From positions 44,427 to 108,426 of the forward strand of contig JACWDK010000002.1 in the NCBI GenBank assembly GCA_014654165.1: a stretch of 64,000 nt of DNA. The letters are read 5' to 3'. The stretch comes from Pelagibacterales bacterium SAG-MED13. Its GTDB lineage: Bacteria; Pseudomonadota; Alphaproteobacteria; Pelagibacterales; Pelagibacteraceae. Shown piece by piece: positions 18,196-29,097 of the stretch (positions within the stretch are counted from its first letter, which is position 1; every line of letters begins with the position of its first letter). The notes beneath the pieces were generated by a model. It was given only the letters and a program-made list of their open reading frames with translations. It did not search any database and was not told the origin of the DNA. The position numbers and the translations under genes were made by a program.

Positions 18196-19158
18196 ATGAA
18201 AAATATCTTAGTTATTGGTGGAGGTGCAATGGGTTCTGCATTTACAATCCCAAGTTTAGAAAATAAAAATAATGTGACAATTACTGAGCCTTATAGCAAA
18301 AGATTTATCAAAGATTTATCATCCAAAAAAAAATTTCACTCTGCTCTTAAAATAAAATTACCAAAACAATTAAAATTTAGAAAATTTTCCAAAAATTTAT
18401 TAAAAGAAAATTTTGACTTAATAGTAATAGCACTAAGTCTTCCAGGTGTTGATTTTATTGGCAAAGAATTAAAAGATTTAAGAATTAAAACACCAATTTT
18501 GGTTTTGACTAAAGGATTAAAATTTGAGAAAAAAAAGAATAAGATTTTAACAATTTCAGAGCAGCTGCAAAAAAACTATAATTTAAAAAATATTTCAGTC
18601 TTAAAAGGACCTTGTCTGGCAAAGGAATTAGCCAGAAAAAATCAAACTAGTGTAATTATCGCAAATAAAAATATCGATATTGCAAAATCTATAGGAAGAA
18701 AAATTTCTACAAAATATTATTTAACAGAATACTCCAAAGACGTTGTCGGAGTAGAAGTGTGTTCAGCAATAAAGAACATATATTCAATGATAATTGGAGC
18801 TGGTCAAAGCCTCAATTCTTCATCAAATCTATTTCAAAAAGCAGTTCTTGAAATGAGATATTTAAATAAATATTTTAAAGGTAAAGATGAAACAATCTTA
18901 GGGCTTGCTGGGGTGGGTGACTTATATGTTAGTGCTGCTGGTGGAAGAAATAGTAAGATGGGTAGTTTCTTGGGAAAAGGATTTACATTTAAAACTGCAA
19001 AAAAAAGATTTATGCTCAAAGAAACTGTTGAAGGTGAAGAACTTGCGAGGGAGATCGCACCATTTATATTGAAAAAAATTGATAGGAAGAAAATTCCATT
19101 AATGATTAATTTACTTAAAACAATTAAAGAAAATAAAAAACTTAGGATAAAAGTTTAA
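18196..19158 (+). CDS. gpsA: NAD(P)-dependent glycerol-3-phosphate dehydrogenase
   Basis: 320 aa. N-terminal Rossmann motif GGGAMGSAF (about 8-16), the LTKGL and [10 protein letters not shown] segments of the active site, [13 protein letters not shown] carrying the catalytic lysine, and [16 protein letters not shown] are all recognisable GpsA signatures. The enzyme makes sn-glycerol 3-phosphate for phospholipids. The sequence is divergent and lysine-rich, and the C-terminus is short. It overlaps the convergent fhs gene by four bases. Confidence 0.85.
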   Translation: MKNILVIGGGAMGSAFTIPSLENKNNVTITEPYSKRFIKDLSSKKKFHSALKIKLPKQLKFRKFSKNLLKENFDLIVIALSLPGVDFIGKELKDLRIKTPILVLTKGLKFEKKKNKILTISEQLQKNYNLKNISVLKGPCLAKELARKNQTSVIIANKNIDIAKSIGRKISTKYYLTEYSKDVVGVEVCSAIKNIYSMIIGAGQSLNSSSNLFQKAVLEMRYLNKYFKGKDETILGLAGVGDLYVSAAGGRNSKMGSFLGKGFTFKTAKKRFMLKETVEGEELAREIAPFILKKIDRKKIPLMINLLKTIKENKKLRIKV

Positions 19159-20840
19159 AATAGACCTTCTATATCACCATCTCTATTTAGTTTAATGGAG
19201 TTAGCTGCTGGCACTCTAGGAAGACCTGGCATTGTCATGATTGCTCCACATACTACAACAATAAATTCTGCACCAGAAGAGAGTCTTATTTCCCTAATTG
19301 GTAATGAATGCCCTGTCGGAGCACCTTTTAGACTTGGATCTGTAGAGAAACTATATTGAGTTTTCGCAACACATATAGGTAATTCACCATAGCCAGCTTT
19401 TTCAAAGTTTTTTAATTGATCTCTGATTTTAGTATCTGCGATAACTTCATCTGCTCTATAAATTTCTTTTGCTATTGTTTCTATTTTTTTGAAAAGCGGA
19501 GTTTTACTTTCATATAAAAATTTAAATTTAGATGTATTCTTCTCACATAAATCTGTTACATGATTAGCTAAATCTTTTGTTCCCTCACCACCATTGGCCC
19601 AATGCTTACAAATACTTGCTTTAACCCCTAGCTTTTTACAAAACTCAACTAAAGCATTTACCTCTTTGTCAGTGTCTTTTATAAAGTGATTTATAGCTAC
19701 TGCTACAGGTAAACCAAATTTTTTTACATTCTCAATATGTCTTTCAAGATTTATTAATCCTTTTTTTAGTGCATCTACATTCTCATTTTTCAAATCATCT
19801 TTTGCAACACCACCATGCATCTTTAAGGCTCTTATAGTTGCAACTATAACAACGCAACTTGGTTTTAAATTTGATTTCCTACATTTGATGTCTAAAAATT
19901 TTTCAGCTCCTAAATCTGCTCCAAAACCTGCTTCTGTAACAACATAATCAGCAAGTTTTAATCCAGCTTTAGTTGCAATTACAGAATTACATCCATGAGC
20001 AATGTTTGCAAATGGTCCACCATGAATTATTGCAGGATTATTTTCCAGTGTTTGTGTAATATTAGGTCTGATTGCCTCTTTAAGCAGAACAGTCATTGGT
20101 CCATGAGCATTTAAATCTTTCGCATAGATTGGTTTTTTTTCTCGGGTGTATGCTACTGTAATATTTCCAATCCTTTTTTCTAAATCTTCAAGATTATTAG
20201 CAAGACAAAAGATTGCCATTATCTCAGAAGCAACTGTAATATCAAAACCATCTTCTCTTGGAAAACCATTAGCAACACCGCCAAGATTAATATTAATTGA
20301 TCTTAGAGCTCTGTCGTTCATATCCATAACTCTTTTCCAAACAATTCTTCTGACATCAATGTTTAATTTATTTCCCCAGTAGATATGATTATCAATTAAT
20401 GCCGACAAAAGATTATGAGCAGATGTTATTGCATGAAAATCTCCAGTGAAGTGAAGATTAATTTGCTCCATTGGAACAACTTGCGCATATCCTCCTCCTG
20501 CAGCACCACCTTTCATTCCAAAGGATGGACCTAAACTTGGCTCTCTTAAGCACACAATAGATTTTTTTCCAATTTTATTTAGTCCGTCGTTTAATCCTAC
20601 AGAAGTGGTTGTTTTACCTTCACCAGCTGGAGTAGGAGTTATTGCTGTAACCAAAATTAATTTACCATCTGGCTTATTTTTTAATGTATTTAAGTATTCC
20701 AAGTTTACTTTTGCAATATGTCTACCCATTGGGCTAAAAGCTGAACTTTCATCTGGAACATTTACTTTTGCTAAAATTTCCTTAATTGGAAGCATTTTTG
20801 CTTCACGAGCAATTTGAATATCTGATTTTATGTCGCTCAT
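19155..20840 (-). CDS. fhs: formate--tetrahydrofolate ligase
   Basis: 561 aa, the usual length. The ATP loop [16 protein letters not shown] (about 67-82), [22 protein letters not shown] and the C-terminal [17 protein letters not shown] are clear. It interconverts formate and 10-formyl-tetrahydrofolate and can yield ATP when C1 units are oxidised. It is divergent from the soxBDAG-like genes, whose product is methylene-tetrahydrofolate, so the pair forms a local C1-oxidation unit. Confidence 0.97.
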   Translation of the reverse strand: MSDIKSDIQIAREAKMLPIKEILAKVNVPDESSAFSPMGRHIAKVNLEYLNTLKNKPDGKLILVTAITPTPAGEGKTTTSVGLNDGLNKIGKKSIVCLREPSLGPSFGMKGGAAGGGYAQVVPMEQINLHFTGDFHAITSAHNLLSALIDNHIYWGNKLNIDVRRIVWKRVMDMNDRALRSININLGGVANGFPREDGFDITVASEIMAIFCLANNLEDLEKRIGNITVAYTREKKPIYAKDLNAHGPMTVLLKEAIRPNITQTLENNPAIIHGGPFANIAHGCNSVIATKAGLKLADYVVTEAGFGADLGAEKFLDIKCRKSNLKPSCVVIVATIRALKMHGGVAKDDLKNENVDALKKGLINLERHIENVKKFGLPVAVAINHFIKDTDKEVNALVEFCKKLGVKASICKHWANGGEGTKDLANHVTDLCEKNTSKFKFLYESKTPLFKKIETIAKEIYRADEVIADTKIRDQLKNFEKAGYGELPICVAKTQYSFSTDPSLKGAPTGHSLPIREIRLSSGAEFIVVVCGAIMTMPGLPRVPAANSIKLNRDGDIEGLF

Positions 20841-20966
20841 CGAATTTTATAAAAAATATAAAAAAATTGGTCGATTAGTATCTCTTTTTAGTGCCTTTGG
20901 AAATATCTAAAAATTATATATAAAAAAAATATGAACTATTTATACTCATTATTATAAAATTTAATC

Positions 20967-22224
20967 ATGCAAAAATATTCAGTTTTTAGTCTTGTTAAGA
21001 ATGCCTTTTCAAATCACGAAAATTGGGACTTAGCTTGGAAAGACCCAACTCCGAAGAAAGAGTATGATGTTGTTATTATTGGTGGTGGTGGACATGGTTT
21101 AGCAACAGCATACTATTTAGCAAAAGAACACAATATCAATAATGTTGCTATAATCGAAAAAGGTTGGATCGGTGGAGGTAATGTTGGTCGAAACACTACA
21201 ATAATTAGATCAAATTATATGCATGATGACAATGCATTATTCAGCGAATTTGGAATGGATCTTTGGAGAAGAATGAGTCAAGATTTAAATTACAATGTAA
21301 TGTTTTCTCCAAGAGGAATAATAAATCTTGCTCACTCTGATGCACAAATGAATACATATGCTCGAAGAGGAAATTCTATGCGATTGAATGGAATCGATGC
21401 AGTTCTCTTAAATAGAGAACAGGTAAGAGAAATTATTCCTATGGCTGATTTTTCTGAGAATGTAAGATTTCCAATTTTTGGTGGTCTCATGCAGCCTAGT
21501 GCAGGTACAGCAAGACATGATGCGGTTGCTTGGGGTTATGCACGTCAAGCAGACTCTATGGGTGTAGATATAATTCAAAATTGTGAAGTGATTGGTTTTG
21601 ATGTGTCTGCAGGAAAAATTAATGGGGTGAGAACTTCTCGAGGAGACATTAAAGCAAAAAAAAATTGGATTATGTGTTGCTGGTAGTACAAATATTTTAG
21701 CTGAAAAATTAAATATGACATTACCAATTGAGACTCATCTACTGCAAGCTTGTGTATCTGAGCCAGTGAAACCGGTTTTGGATAATGTGGTTACATTTGG
21801 TGCTGGTCATTTTTATATAAGTCAATCAGATAAAGGAGAAATGGTTATGGGTGGTGACTTAGATGGCTACAATAGTTATGCACAAAGAGGTAATCTTCCA
21901 ACACTTCAACATGTTCTTACTGAAGGAATAGCAATGATGCCTTTCTTGAGTAAATTGAAAATGCTTAGAACTTGGGGTGGAATAATGGATATGTCTATGG
22001 ATGGCTCACCAATAATAGACAAAACTCATATTGAAGGTTTATATTTAAATTGTGGTTGGTGCTATGGAGGATTTAAAGCAACTCCAGCATCTGGTTGGAC
22101 ATTTGCACACACGATTGCACAAGATAGAGTCCATGATTTAAATGCAGGTTATAGTTTAAATAGATTCAATACTGGTCACTTACTTGACGAAAAGGGGCTT
22201 GGTACAAAAACTTGGATTTCATAA
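20967..22224 (+). pseudogene. soxB: sarcosine oxidase beta subunit-like (SoxB or MgdA), frameshifted
   Basis: Two frames together give a complete SoxB-type protein of about 418 residues. Frame one (20967-21686) has the FAD motif VVIIGGGGHGLATAYY and a TARHDAVAW segment with H184, the region of covalent FMN attachment in the family. It breaks in a run of nine A at 21656-21664; eight A would restore A-K-K-I-G-L-C-V-A-G-S and continue to TGA/TAA at 22224. Frame two is undamaged and soxD starts right after it. Sequencing error, phase variation or true inactivation are all possible; the intact partners favour error or recent mutation. Confidence 0.88.
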
Positions 22225-22494
22225 ATGCTCCATATAAAATGTCCACACTGTGGAATGAGATCTCAGAATGAATTTTCATATGGTGGCGATGCAACAGTCA
22301 AACGACCAGAATTAGGAAAAGAAATATCTGATCAAGATTGGAATAATTTTGTTTACAATAGAAAAAGTTTAAGGGGAAAACATTGGGAGTTATGGCAACA
22401 CTTATCAGGTTGTAGGCAATGGATTAAAATTCAGAGAGATACAGCTACTCATGAAATTTTCAAAACTCTAAAAGCAAATGAAGAAATTTCATAA
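22225..22494 (+). CDS. soxD: sarcosine oxidase delta subunit-like (SoxD or MgdB)
   Basis: 89 aa. CPHCGMRSQNEFSYGGDA at the N-terminus and a later C (about 71, LSGCRQW) give the Cys set that binds zinc in SoxD. It starts immediately after the soxB stop and its own stop overlaps the soxA start. It is a small structural subunit of heterotetrameric sarcosine oxidase; the same fold is used by N-methylglutamate dehydrogenase. Confidence 0.93.
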   Translation: MLHIKCPHCGMRSQNEFSYGGDATVKRPELGKEISDQDWNNFVYNRKSLRGKHWELWQHLSGCRQWIKIQRDTATHEIFKTLKANEEIS

Positions 22495-25490
22495 TGACAC
22501 AAAGTTTTAGAATAGAAAATGGTGGATTAATAAATAGAGATAAAAAGATCTCTTTTAAGTTTAATGGTAAAAATTTTTTTGGTTATGAAGGCGATACTCT
22601 TGCTTCTGCATTAATAGCTAATGGAGTTCATTTAATTGGTAGAAGCTTTAAATATCATAGACCAAGAGGTTTCTTTGGTGCAGGAGTCGATGAGCCGTAT
22701 GCAATAGTTCAATTATATAGAAATGGTGAAACAGAACCAAATATAAAAGCTACTGAACAAGAACTTTTTCAGGGTCTAGAGGCAAAAAGTATTAATTGTT
22801 GGCCAAGTGTTAATTTTGACGTTGGAGCAATAAATAACCTTTTAAAAATGTTTCTTCCCGCAGGATTTTATTACAAGACTTTTATGTGGCCAAAAAGTTT
22901 TTGGTATAAAATTTATGAACCATTTATCAGAAAAGCCGCTGGGTTAGGCACTGCTTCTATTAAACACGATAAAGAAAGATATGAACATAAATATGAATAT
23001 TGTGACCTGTTAATAACTGGCTCAGGTCCATCTGGCTTAGCAAGTGCGTACTCTGCTGCAAAAAATGGTGCAAAAGTTATACTTGCAGAAGATAAATCAA
23101 GATTTGGAGGAACTCTTTTAACAAGTGAAGTAAATATTGGCAATCAATCAGGTAAAGATTGGGCAGATAGTATTATCTCAGAACTTAAAGAAATGCCAAA
23201 TGTTACTGTAAAAAACAGATCCCAAGTTTTTGGTTATTATGATCACAACATGTTAGTGATGTCTGAAAGAATAAGTGATCACTTACCAAAAACAAAAAAA
23301 TTTCATCCAAAACAGAGACTTTGGTATATTAGAGCAAAAGAAGTTTTAATATCATCTGGATCAATAGAAAGGCCAATCGTATTTGGCAATAATGATACTC
23401 CAGGCGTAATGTTATCATCAGCTGCCAAAGAGTACATGAAAGTGTACGGGGTATTAGTTGGTAGAAAACCTCTAGTCTTTACAAATAACGATAGTGGCTA
23501 TGAAACAGCAATTGAATTTAAAAAAAATGGAATAGATCCAATAATTTTAGATACTAGAAAAGAACCTCAATCAGAAATTATTGAAGAGGCGAAAAGTATG
23601 AATATTGATATTAAAAATTCATATGTGGTTGTGGCAGCTAAAGGATATAAAAAAGTAAAATCAGCTGATATAGCTAAAATCTCAGATGATAAAGAGGAAC
23701 TTGGATTAATTGAAAATATAGACTGTGATTGTATTTGTGTCTCTGGTTTTTGGACGCCTACAATTCATTTAGCATCGCAATCTGGAAATAAAACAAAATT
23801 TAATGAAGATATTGATGCTTTTGTTCCTGGTATATCCAAACAAAATGAAAAAACTTTAGGTGCTGCAAATGGAATCTATACTTTAGAGGAGACTTTAATA
23901 GACTCCTTTGAAAAAGGGAATTTATTGTCAAAAAAAATTACAAATAATGATAATAAGATTTCTTTTCCAAATGTTGTTGAAAAAAAATCTACAGTCCATG
24001 ATAAATTTTGGTGTGTACCGTTACCAAAGGGAAAGAATTACAAGCGTTTTTTAGACTTTCAAAATGATGTTGCAGTTTCAGACATAGAGATTGCTCTTAA
24101 AGAAGGATATAGATCTATTGAACATGTAAAAAGATATACTACTCTTGGTATGGCAACTGATCAAGGCAAAACAAGTAATCTTAACGGTTTACAATTGGTA
24201 TCAAAAATTGAAAATAAAGTTGTGCCTTCAGTCGGGCACACAACTTTTAGACCACCATATTCACCGATTTCTATCGGAGCAATCGTTGGAAGAGAAGTTG
24301 GAAAACATTCGAAACCAACAAGAAAATCTCCAATGCATTCGTGGCATGAAAAAAATAATGCTGTTTTTGTAGATGCAGGTGTTTGGCTGAGACCTAGATA
24401 TTATAAACGTGGAAATGAAAATTTATTTGAAGCATCAAAAAGAGAAGCAAAAAATGTAAGAAAAAATGTTGGGGTTTGTGATGTAACTACTTTAGGTAAA
24501 ATCGACATAAAAGGACCTGACGCTGCTGAACTTTTAAATAGAGTCTATACAAATGCTTGGTTAAAACTGCCAGTTGGTAAAGCAAGATATGGCGTGATGC
24601 TTAGAGAAGATGGAATTGTTATGGACGATGGAACAACAACAAGAATATCAGAAAACCATTATCATATGACTACTACCACAGCTCAAGCTGCAAATGTTCT
24701 TTCTCATTTAGAGTATTATTTACAAATTGTTTGGCCAGAATTAAATGTAAATGTAGTTTCAACAACCGAGCAATGGGCAGGAGCTGCGATTGCTGGACCA
24801 AAATCAAGAGATGTGCTTAAAAAACTTTTTCCTCTTGTCGATGTATCAAATGAAGGACTTCCATTCATGGGTTATGTGGAAAGTGAATTATTTGGAGCAA
24901 AAGCTAGAATTTTTAGAATCTCATTCTCTGGCGAGCTTGCGTACGAAGTTAACGTTGAGTCAGATAATGGAAATTTTATGTGGGAAAAAATTTTAGAAGT
25001 TGGTGAAGAGTTTGAAATTCAACCATATGGAACAGAGGCATTATCCACTTTAAGAATTGAAATGGGACATGTCGCAGGTTCAGAGCTAGATGGAAGAACT
25101 ATTCCATATGACAACTCGCTTGAAGGGTTAGTTAGCAAAAAGAAAGATTTTATTGGAAAAAGATCTTTATCAAGAAAAGCTTTCATAGCAGAAGATAGAC
25201 AAAAAATTGTTGGTGTTGTTCCCTTAGATAAAAAAACTAGTATACCCGAAGGTTCTCATTTAGTTGAAGATTCTAGAGCGCCAATGCCAAATCCAAAAAT
25301 AGGTTATATTTCTGCTTCATGTTGGAGTGTTGAATATGATAATCCATTTTCTCTAGCTATTCTTAAAGATGGAAAGAATATGATAGGAAAAAAATTATAT
25401 GTAATGTCACCTTTAAAAAATAAGGTAATTCCAGTAGAAGTGGTATCTTCTCATTATGTCGACCCCAAAGGTGAGAGGGTGAGATCATGA
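22494..25490 (+). CDS. soxA: sarcosine oxidase alpha subunit-like (SoxA or MgdC)
   Basis: 998 aa. An N-terminal ferredoxin-like part ([16 protein letters not shown] at about 50-65) is followed by a pyridine-nucleotide domain ([20 protein letters not shown], about 174-193) and a C-terminal GcvT domain (about 640-998) that receives the methyl-derived carbon on folate. Length matches the TSOX alpha family. It overlaps soxG by four bases. Substrate may be sarcosine (after dimethylglycine dehydrogenase) or N-methylglutamate (after MgsABC); both pathways have genes in this window. Confidence 0.93.
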   Translation: MTQSFRIENGGLINRDKKISFKFNGKNFFGYEGDTLASALIANGVHLIGRSFKYHRPRGFFGAGVDEPYAIVQLYRNGETEPNIKATEQELFQGLEAKSINCWPSVNFDVGAINNLLKMFLPAGFYYKTFMWPKSFWYKIYEPFIRKAAGLGTASIKHDKERYEHKYEYCDLLITGSGPSGLASAYSAAKNGAKVILAEDKSRFGGTLLTSEVNIGNQSGKDWADSIISELKEMPNVTVKNRSQVFGYYDHNMLVMSERISDHLPKTKKFHPKQRLWYIRAKEVLISSGSIERPIVFGNNDTPGVMLSSAAKEYMKVYGVLVGRKPLVFTNNDSGYETAIEFKKNGIDPIILDTRKEPQSEIIEEAKSMNIDIKNSYVVVAAKGYKKVKSADIAKISDDKEELGLIENIDCDCICVSGFWTPTIHLASQSGNKTKFNEDIDAFVPGISKQNEKTLGAANGIYTLEETLIDSFEKGNLLSKKITNNDNKISFPNVVEKKSTVHDKFWCVPLPKGKNYKRFLDFQNDVAVSDIEIALKEGYRSIEHVKRYTTLGMATDQGKTSNLNGLQLVSKIENKVVPSVGHTTFRPPYSPISIGAIVGREVGKHSKPTRKSPMHSWHEKNNAVFVDAGVWLRPRYYKRGNENLFEASKREAKNVRKNVGVCDVTTLGKIDIKGPDAAELLNRVYTNAWLKLPVGKARYGVMLREDGIVMDDGTTTRISENHYHMTTTTAQAANVLSHLEYYLQIVWPELNVNVVSTTEQWAGAAIAGPKSRDVLKKLFPLVDVSNEGLPFMGYVESELFGAKARIFRISFSGELAYEVNVESDNGNFMWEKILEVGEEFEIQPYGTEALSTLRIEMGHVAGSELDGRTIPYDNSLEGLVSKKKDFIGKRSLSRKAFIAEDRQKIVGVVPLDKKTSIPEGSHLVEDSRAPMPNPKIGYISASCWSVEYDNPFSLAILKDGKNMIGKKLYVMSPLKNKVIPVEVVSSHYVDPKGERVRS

Positions 25491-26074
25491 GTTCAATATC
25501 AGCATTAGCAAATATCCATGCAAAAGGTCAATTTGGAGATTATGAGGGTAAAAATAAAAATGATATTTTAAGAATATCAGAAATAAAGGATTTGCTAATA
25601 ATTCATATATCTCAATATAAAAATTCAAAAGTTTCATTAGAAAAAATTAATATTGATGATTTGAAATTTAAAGATGAGCCTCAAAAAGTAATCTGTAATA
25701 ATGAGACAAGAATTTTATGGAATGGTCCAAAAAATTGGATTGTTATATCATCAAAAAAAGATTTACTTCAGACAATTATAAAAAATTTTACAGAAATTGA
25801 TTTTGCTGTAACAGATTTATCTCACTCTAAAGCTATAATTGAAATTGAAGGAAAAGAAGTAAAAGAAGTTTTAAAAAAAGGGTGTCCTTTTAACTTTAAT
25901 ACTTTAGAAAAAAATAATTCTATAAATTCTACTTATAATGGAATATCTTTAATCATTGATATGCTCGAAGAAAACCCTGAAAAAATAAGATTATTTGCTC
26001 TAAGAAGTTTTGGTGAGACTCTATATCACTCAATTACTGACGCTTCATTAGAGTTTGGTTTTAACTCGATATAA
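25487..26074 (+). CDS. soxG: sarcosine oxidase gamma subunit-like (SoxG or MgdD)
   Basis: 195 aa, the last gene of the four-subunit set; ATGA overlap with soxA. Recognised by position and by weak family features: [13 protein letters not shown] in the middle and [17 protein letters not shown], followed by a C-terminal [23 protein letters not shown] end. Gamma subunits are poorly conserved, and this one is lysine/asparagine-rich like its neighbours. No terminator is visible before the convergent DMT remnant. Confidence 0.85.
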   Translation: MSSISALANIHAKGQFGDYEGKNKNDILRISEIKDLLIIHISQYKNSKVSLEKINIDDLKFKDEPQKVICNNETRILWNGPKNWIVISSKKDLLQTIIKNFTEIDFAVTDLSHSKAIIEIEGKEVKEVLKKGCPFNFNTLEKNNSINSTYNGISLIIDMLEENPEKIRLFALRSFGETLYHSITDASLEFGFNSI

Positions 26075-26081
26075 TTTGTTT

Positions 26082-26931
26082 TCACTCCCGCGTTGCAATA
26101 TAAACACCTATAGAGGTTATTAAAAAACCCAAAAGATCTAAGTTAGTTAAACTTTCATTTAAAAAAAGCCAAGCCATAAATGCTGATGTGGCTGGGATTA
26201 AAAAAAATATTGAAACAGTTTTACTAGCTGAATTATTCTTAATTAGATACATCAGAATTGTAAAAGCACCAAATGAAACCAAAAATATTTGGTGACTCAT
26301 CGCTATTACAAATGTTTGTGTGAAACTTATATATGGTTTTGCAAAAAAAATTATGATTACAATATGAAATATTACTCCACCTAGAGCTTGGTACATATTG
26401 CTCACAGATAATGGTAAATTATTACTGAGTTTTTTTTGCCAAATAGTTGAAGTTGTAATTGAAATTAAAGCTATAATCGTAGCAACCAAACCTATTATTG
26501 GAATATTTGAACCAACATCAAAACCAAGTACAATAATTGCACCAGTAAAACCAAGCAAAACTCCAATCCACTGTTTGATAGTTACTTTTTCATTTAGTAT
26601 TGGACCGCTTAAAGCATTAGTTAAAATTGGTTGGAGGGTAACAATTAATGCTGCAATACCAGTTGGCATTCCTTTTGAAATAGAATAAAATACTCCACCT
26701 AAGTATAGTCCATGAAAAAGAATACCACTTAAAAAATGCTTCTATAAAATTTTTTCTACTAATAAAAATTTTTTGTTTTGAATATAAACTAAATAGGAAA
26801 AACCCAATAGTTACGATTAAAAATCTAAAAGCCAAAGCTGAAAATGGATCACTGTTATCTATTAAAGGTTTAGTAGTAATGAAAGCAGATGACCAAAGAA
26901 TAATAAAAATGAATGGAAATATTTTAATCAT
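26082..26931 (-). pseudogene. DMT-superfamily (EamA) transporter, frameshifted
   Basis: Read on the minus strand, the first frame (26931 down to about 26737) gives an EamA start with PFSALAFRFLIVTIGF, and the second frame continues with GMPTGIAALIVTLQPIL and a full C-terminal EamA half to 26082. They join if one base is removed from the A6 run at 26731-26736, restoring E-A-F-L-S-G-I-L-F-H-G-L-Y-L-G-G. The restored protein would be about 280 aa with ten membrane helices, normal for the family. Either an indel error or a decaying drug/metabolite exporter. Confidence 0.85.
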
Positions 26932-27033
26932 TTAATCTTATAAACTAGAAAATAGCCTAATTTATCGAATTTTAAGCCTAATTTGGACAAATAATTGATT
27001 GTGGCTCTTAATCAAATCACTTACTTTCTGACA

Positions 27034-27432
27034 ATGAACTCAAAATTTATAAAAATAAGTTTATTTTTAACTTCATTTGTGTTTTTAACTGGATTTTTAC
27101 CTTTCTCAGCTATTATAGGGCCAGGACTTACTATAGCCTCCTCAGGAAATATAGTTAAAGCAGGTGCTCAACTTTTGATTGATCATGAAGTCAAACAAAA
27201 AACAGGTAAAAATTCTCTCGAATATGTTAAGGAGGAAGTGAGCAAAAAAAATCTAGAAAAAGATATAAATCGTGATTTAAAACAATTAGTGGAAAAAAGA
27301 GTAAAGATTGTTCACGATCAATTAAATTATCAAAATAGGCAAAAAAATTTAAATAAAGAACTAATTCAATTGGTAAAAAAAAGAGTTCAGATAGCACATA
27401 AAAAATTAAATCTAAAAAAGATTAATCAATAA
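27034..27432 (+). CDS. exported protein of unknown function, helical repeats
   Basis: About 132 aa from the ATG at 27034; a TTG upstream (26995) is a less likely start because it would bury the signal peptide. Residues 7-28 are hydrophobic (ISLFLTSFVFLTGFLPFSAII). The mature part is lysine-rich and helical, with a near-repeat of about 33 residues: NRDLKQLVEKRVKIVHDQLN and NKELIQLVKKRVQIAHKKLN. No family recognised. It overlaps the convergent 27422-27859 gene by 11 bases. Confidence 0.65.
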   Translation: MNSKFIKISLFLTSFVFLTGFLPFSAIIGPGLTIASSGNIVKAGAQLLIDHEVKQKTGKNSLEYVKEEVSKKNLEKDINRDLKQLVEKRVKIVHDQLNYQNRQKNLNKELIQLVKKRVQIAHKKLNLKKINQ

Positions 27433-27859
27433 GGTTTAACAAAATTAATCCAGGCTGCTTAGTTTCATTGCACCAAAGTTCATAACTTTCACATATTCTC
27501 CATATATGATCAAATGCACGCTGTGAAATTTCTAAAGGAAAATGACTTTTTGTATAATATAATTCTGGAAATTGAATTAATTGTTTGATCATCATTTCTT
27601 TTTGGACTTTTAATAATCTTATTGTTTCTTCAGGGATCCTTTTTTTTGTTTGTTTATCTACGTAGTTATTTGATTCTAATTCGTTAAACCATTCGTTGTG
27701 AAATACCCCGCTGCTAATTTTTTTATAAAGACTCGACCCTATAAATCTATCTATTGCATCGATATTTGTGCAATTAGAATCATTTTTTATTTTAGAAATA
27801 TCAAGATAAATAAGCTCAGCAACCTTTAAAACATAAGGTCGATCTTTTGATTTTATCAT
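27422..27859 (-). CDS. protein of unknown function coupled to racemase gene
   Basis: 145 aa, soluble, mostly helical, with tryptophans near the C-terminus (IWRICESYELWCNETKQPG). No known family or catalytic motif is seen. The start codon overlaps the stop of the racemase gene (ATGA), so translation is coupled and function is probably related to that amino-acid metabolism gene. Confidence 0.75.
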   Translation of the reverse strand: MIKSKDRPYVLKVAELIYLDISKIKNDSNCTNIDAIDRFIGSSLYKKISSGVFHNEWFNELESNNYVDKQTKKRIPEETIRLLKVQKEMMIKQLIQFPELYYTKSHFPLEISQRAFDHIWRICESYELWCNETKQPGLILLNLID

Positions 27860-28602
27860 CTAAAATATTTTTTCATCGCAGAATTCGCGAGTATTAAATT
27901 TGGATCAAGAAAAGTTTTCGAATTTTTAATTTTTTCAAAAGATTTAAAAGCAAAAATTGCTATTGGTAATTCAGTACATCCAAGAATAATTTTTTTACAT
28001 CTTTTTTTAATTAGATAATTTATTGCAGGTCCTATTATCTTACTTGCAGATTTAACATTACCCATTTTAACTAACTTTATTGCTCTATTAACAGAATTTT
28101 TTTGAAGTAAATTATTTGGGAAAACTAAATTATAATTTTTATCAAAGAATTTATTATAAATTCCAGTTTGTAATGTACCTTCAGTGGCGAGTAAACCTAT
28201 ATTTGAATTTTTTTTACATTTACTTTTTGCATGATTATATACTTCTTTGGGCATATTTATTATCGGTAACCCAATCTTTTTTTGTAAGTCATCATACCAA
28301 TAATGTGCAGTGTTACATGGAATAACTATGAATTTACACTTACTCTTTTTTAATACATTACATCCGTGTAATAAACTTTTAAGAACTGATAAATATTTTT
28401 TTTCGTTTTTTTTATTTTTCAATCTATTAGATAAATTTTTTGTTTGAACCCCAATAGACTCTGGTCTACCCGGTATGTTTGATTTATTAAAAAGTAAAAA
28501 TAAAGGATACTCTTGATCTATTTTTCCTCTATTTAAAACGGCTAACTTATTACAGAAATCTAGACCTGCTTGAGTACCCATTCCTCCTAAAATTCCGATC
28601 AT
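27856..28602 (-). CDS. aspartate/glutamate racemase family protein
   Basis: 248 aa. The two catalytic cysteines of cofactor-independent racemases are present: C96 in VIPCNTAHYW and C209 in ILGCTELPIA, and the N-terminal ILGGMG loop matches the aspartate racemase branch. Product specificity (Asp, Glu or a hydantoin) is uncertain. It precedes a coupled 145-aa unknown and lies downstream of two hairpins that follow the cold-shock gene. Confidence 0.88.
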   Translation of the reverse strand: MIGILGGMGTQAGLDFCNKLAVLNRGKIDQEYPLFLLFNKSNIPGRPESIGVQTKNLSNRLKNKKNEKKYLSVLKSLLHGCNVLKKSKCKFIVIPCNTAHYWYDDLQKKIGLPIINMPKEVYNHAKSKCKKNSNIGLLATEGTLQTGIYNKFFDKNYNLVFPNNLLQKNSVNRAIKLVKMGNVKSASKIIGPAINYLIKKRCKKIILGCTELPIAIFAFKSFEKIKNSKTFLDPNLILANSAMKKYFR

Positions 28603-28677
28603 ATTCTATTTTTTTATTAATTTTTTTTTATGAATTTTCATAATGATTGGAATTTTATTTTTGTAAATTAATAAATC

Positions 28678-28698
28678 TCTTTTATCATTGATAAAAGA
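28678..28698. terminator. 9-bp hairpin between racemase and cold-shock genes
   Basis: TCTTTTATC (28678-28686), loop ATT and GATAAAAGA (28690-28698) form a perfect hairpin. It is the second hairpin met by a minus-strand transcript leaving the cold-shock gene, and it also sits in the leader of the racemase gene. Confidence 0.45.
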
Positions 28699-28703
28699 AT
28701 AGT

Positions 28704-28759
28704 TTATTGGCTATAAATTTACAATTCTTATAAAAAATTGAAAATGTTATAGCCAATAA
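28704..28759 (-). terminator. 13-bp inverted repeat downstream of the cold-shock gene
   Basis: TTATTGGCTATAA (28704-28716) pairs perfectly with TTATAGCCAATAA (28747-28759) around a 30-base centre that contains its own smaller CAATT/AATTG pair. It lies 15 bases past the cold-shock stop codon on the minus strand. The most likely role is transcript end formation or mRNA protection, though no T-run follows. Confidence 0.5.
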
Positions 28760-28774
28760 TTGATATAATGAAAA

Positions 28775-28981
28775 TTATGCAGTTTTTAAGTTAACTGCTG
28801 AAGGACCTTTAGGACCATCTTCAACATCGAAAGTCAAAGCTTGACCCTCATCTAAACCGTTCATACCAGCATCTCTAACAGCTGAAACATGTACAAACAC
28901 ATCTTTTTCTTTATCTTCTCTTTCAATAAAACCAAAACCTTTGGTTGGATTGAACCACTTTACTTTTCCTTGTAGACTCAT
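28775..28981 (-). CDS. cspA: cold-shock domain protein
   Basis: 68 aa, a single cold-shock domain. RNP1 is KGFGFI and RNP2 is VFVHVS, both intact, with WFNPTKGFG near residue 10. It binds single-stranded nucleic acid as an RNA chaperone. It is monocistronic by appearance, with a 116-base leader containing a small hairpin and a pair of hairpins downstream. Confidence 0.97.
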   Translation of the reverse strand: MSLQGKVKWFNPTKGFGFIEREDKEKDVFVHVSAVRDAGMNGLDEGQALTFDVEDGPKGPSAVNLKTA

Positions 28982-29012
28982 ATTTTTCTTCTTACTTTTA
29001 TTATATTAATTT

Positions 29013-29032
29013 ATTACTTATAATTAAGTAAT
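29013..29032. promoter_or_regulatory. 8-bp hairpin in the leader of the cold-shock gene
   Basis: ATTACTTA (29013-29020) and TAAGTAAT (29025-29032) enclose a 4-base loop, about 30 bases upstream of the start codon on the minus strand. Leader structures of cold-shock mRNAs often control stability or translation; here this is only inferred. A TTGACA box for the minus strand lies at 29062-29067 without a convincing -10. Confidence 0.35.
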
Positions 29033-29097
29033 ATCGGCTTTCTTCATAATTTAGAGAGTTTTGTCAACAAAATAGATAAATTTTTATCTTTTATTTT

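Noticed and set aside
20841..20966. Riboswitch or operator in the fhs/soxB gap
   Set aside because: Only AT-rich promoter-like text; no convincing stem or paired arms.
26995..27033. TTG start for the exported helical protein
   Set aside because: Would add 13 residues ahead of a normal signal peptide; ATG at 27034 fits better.
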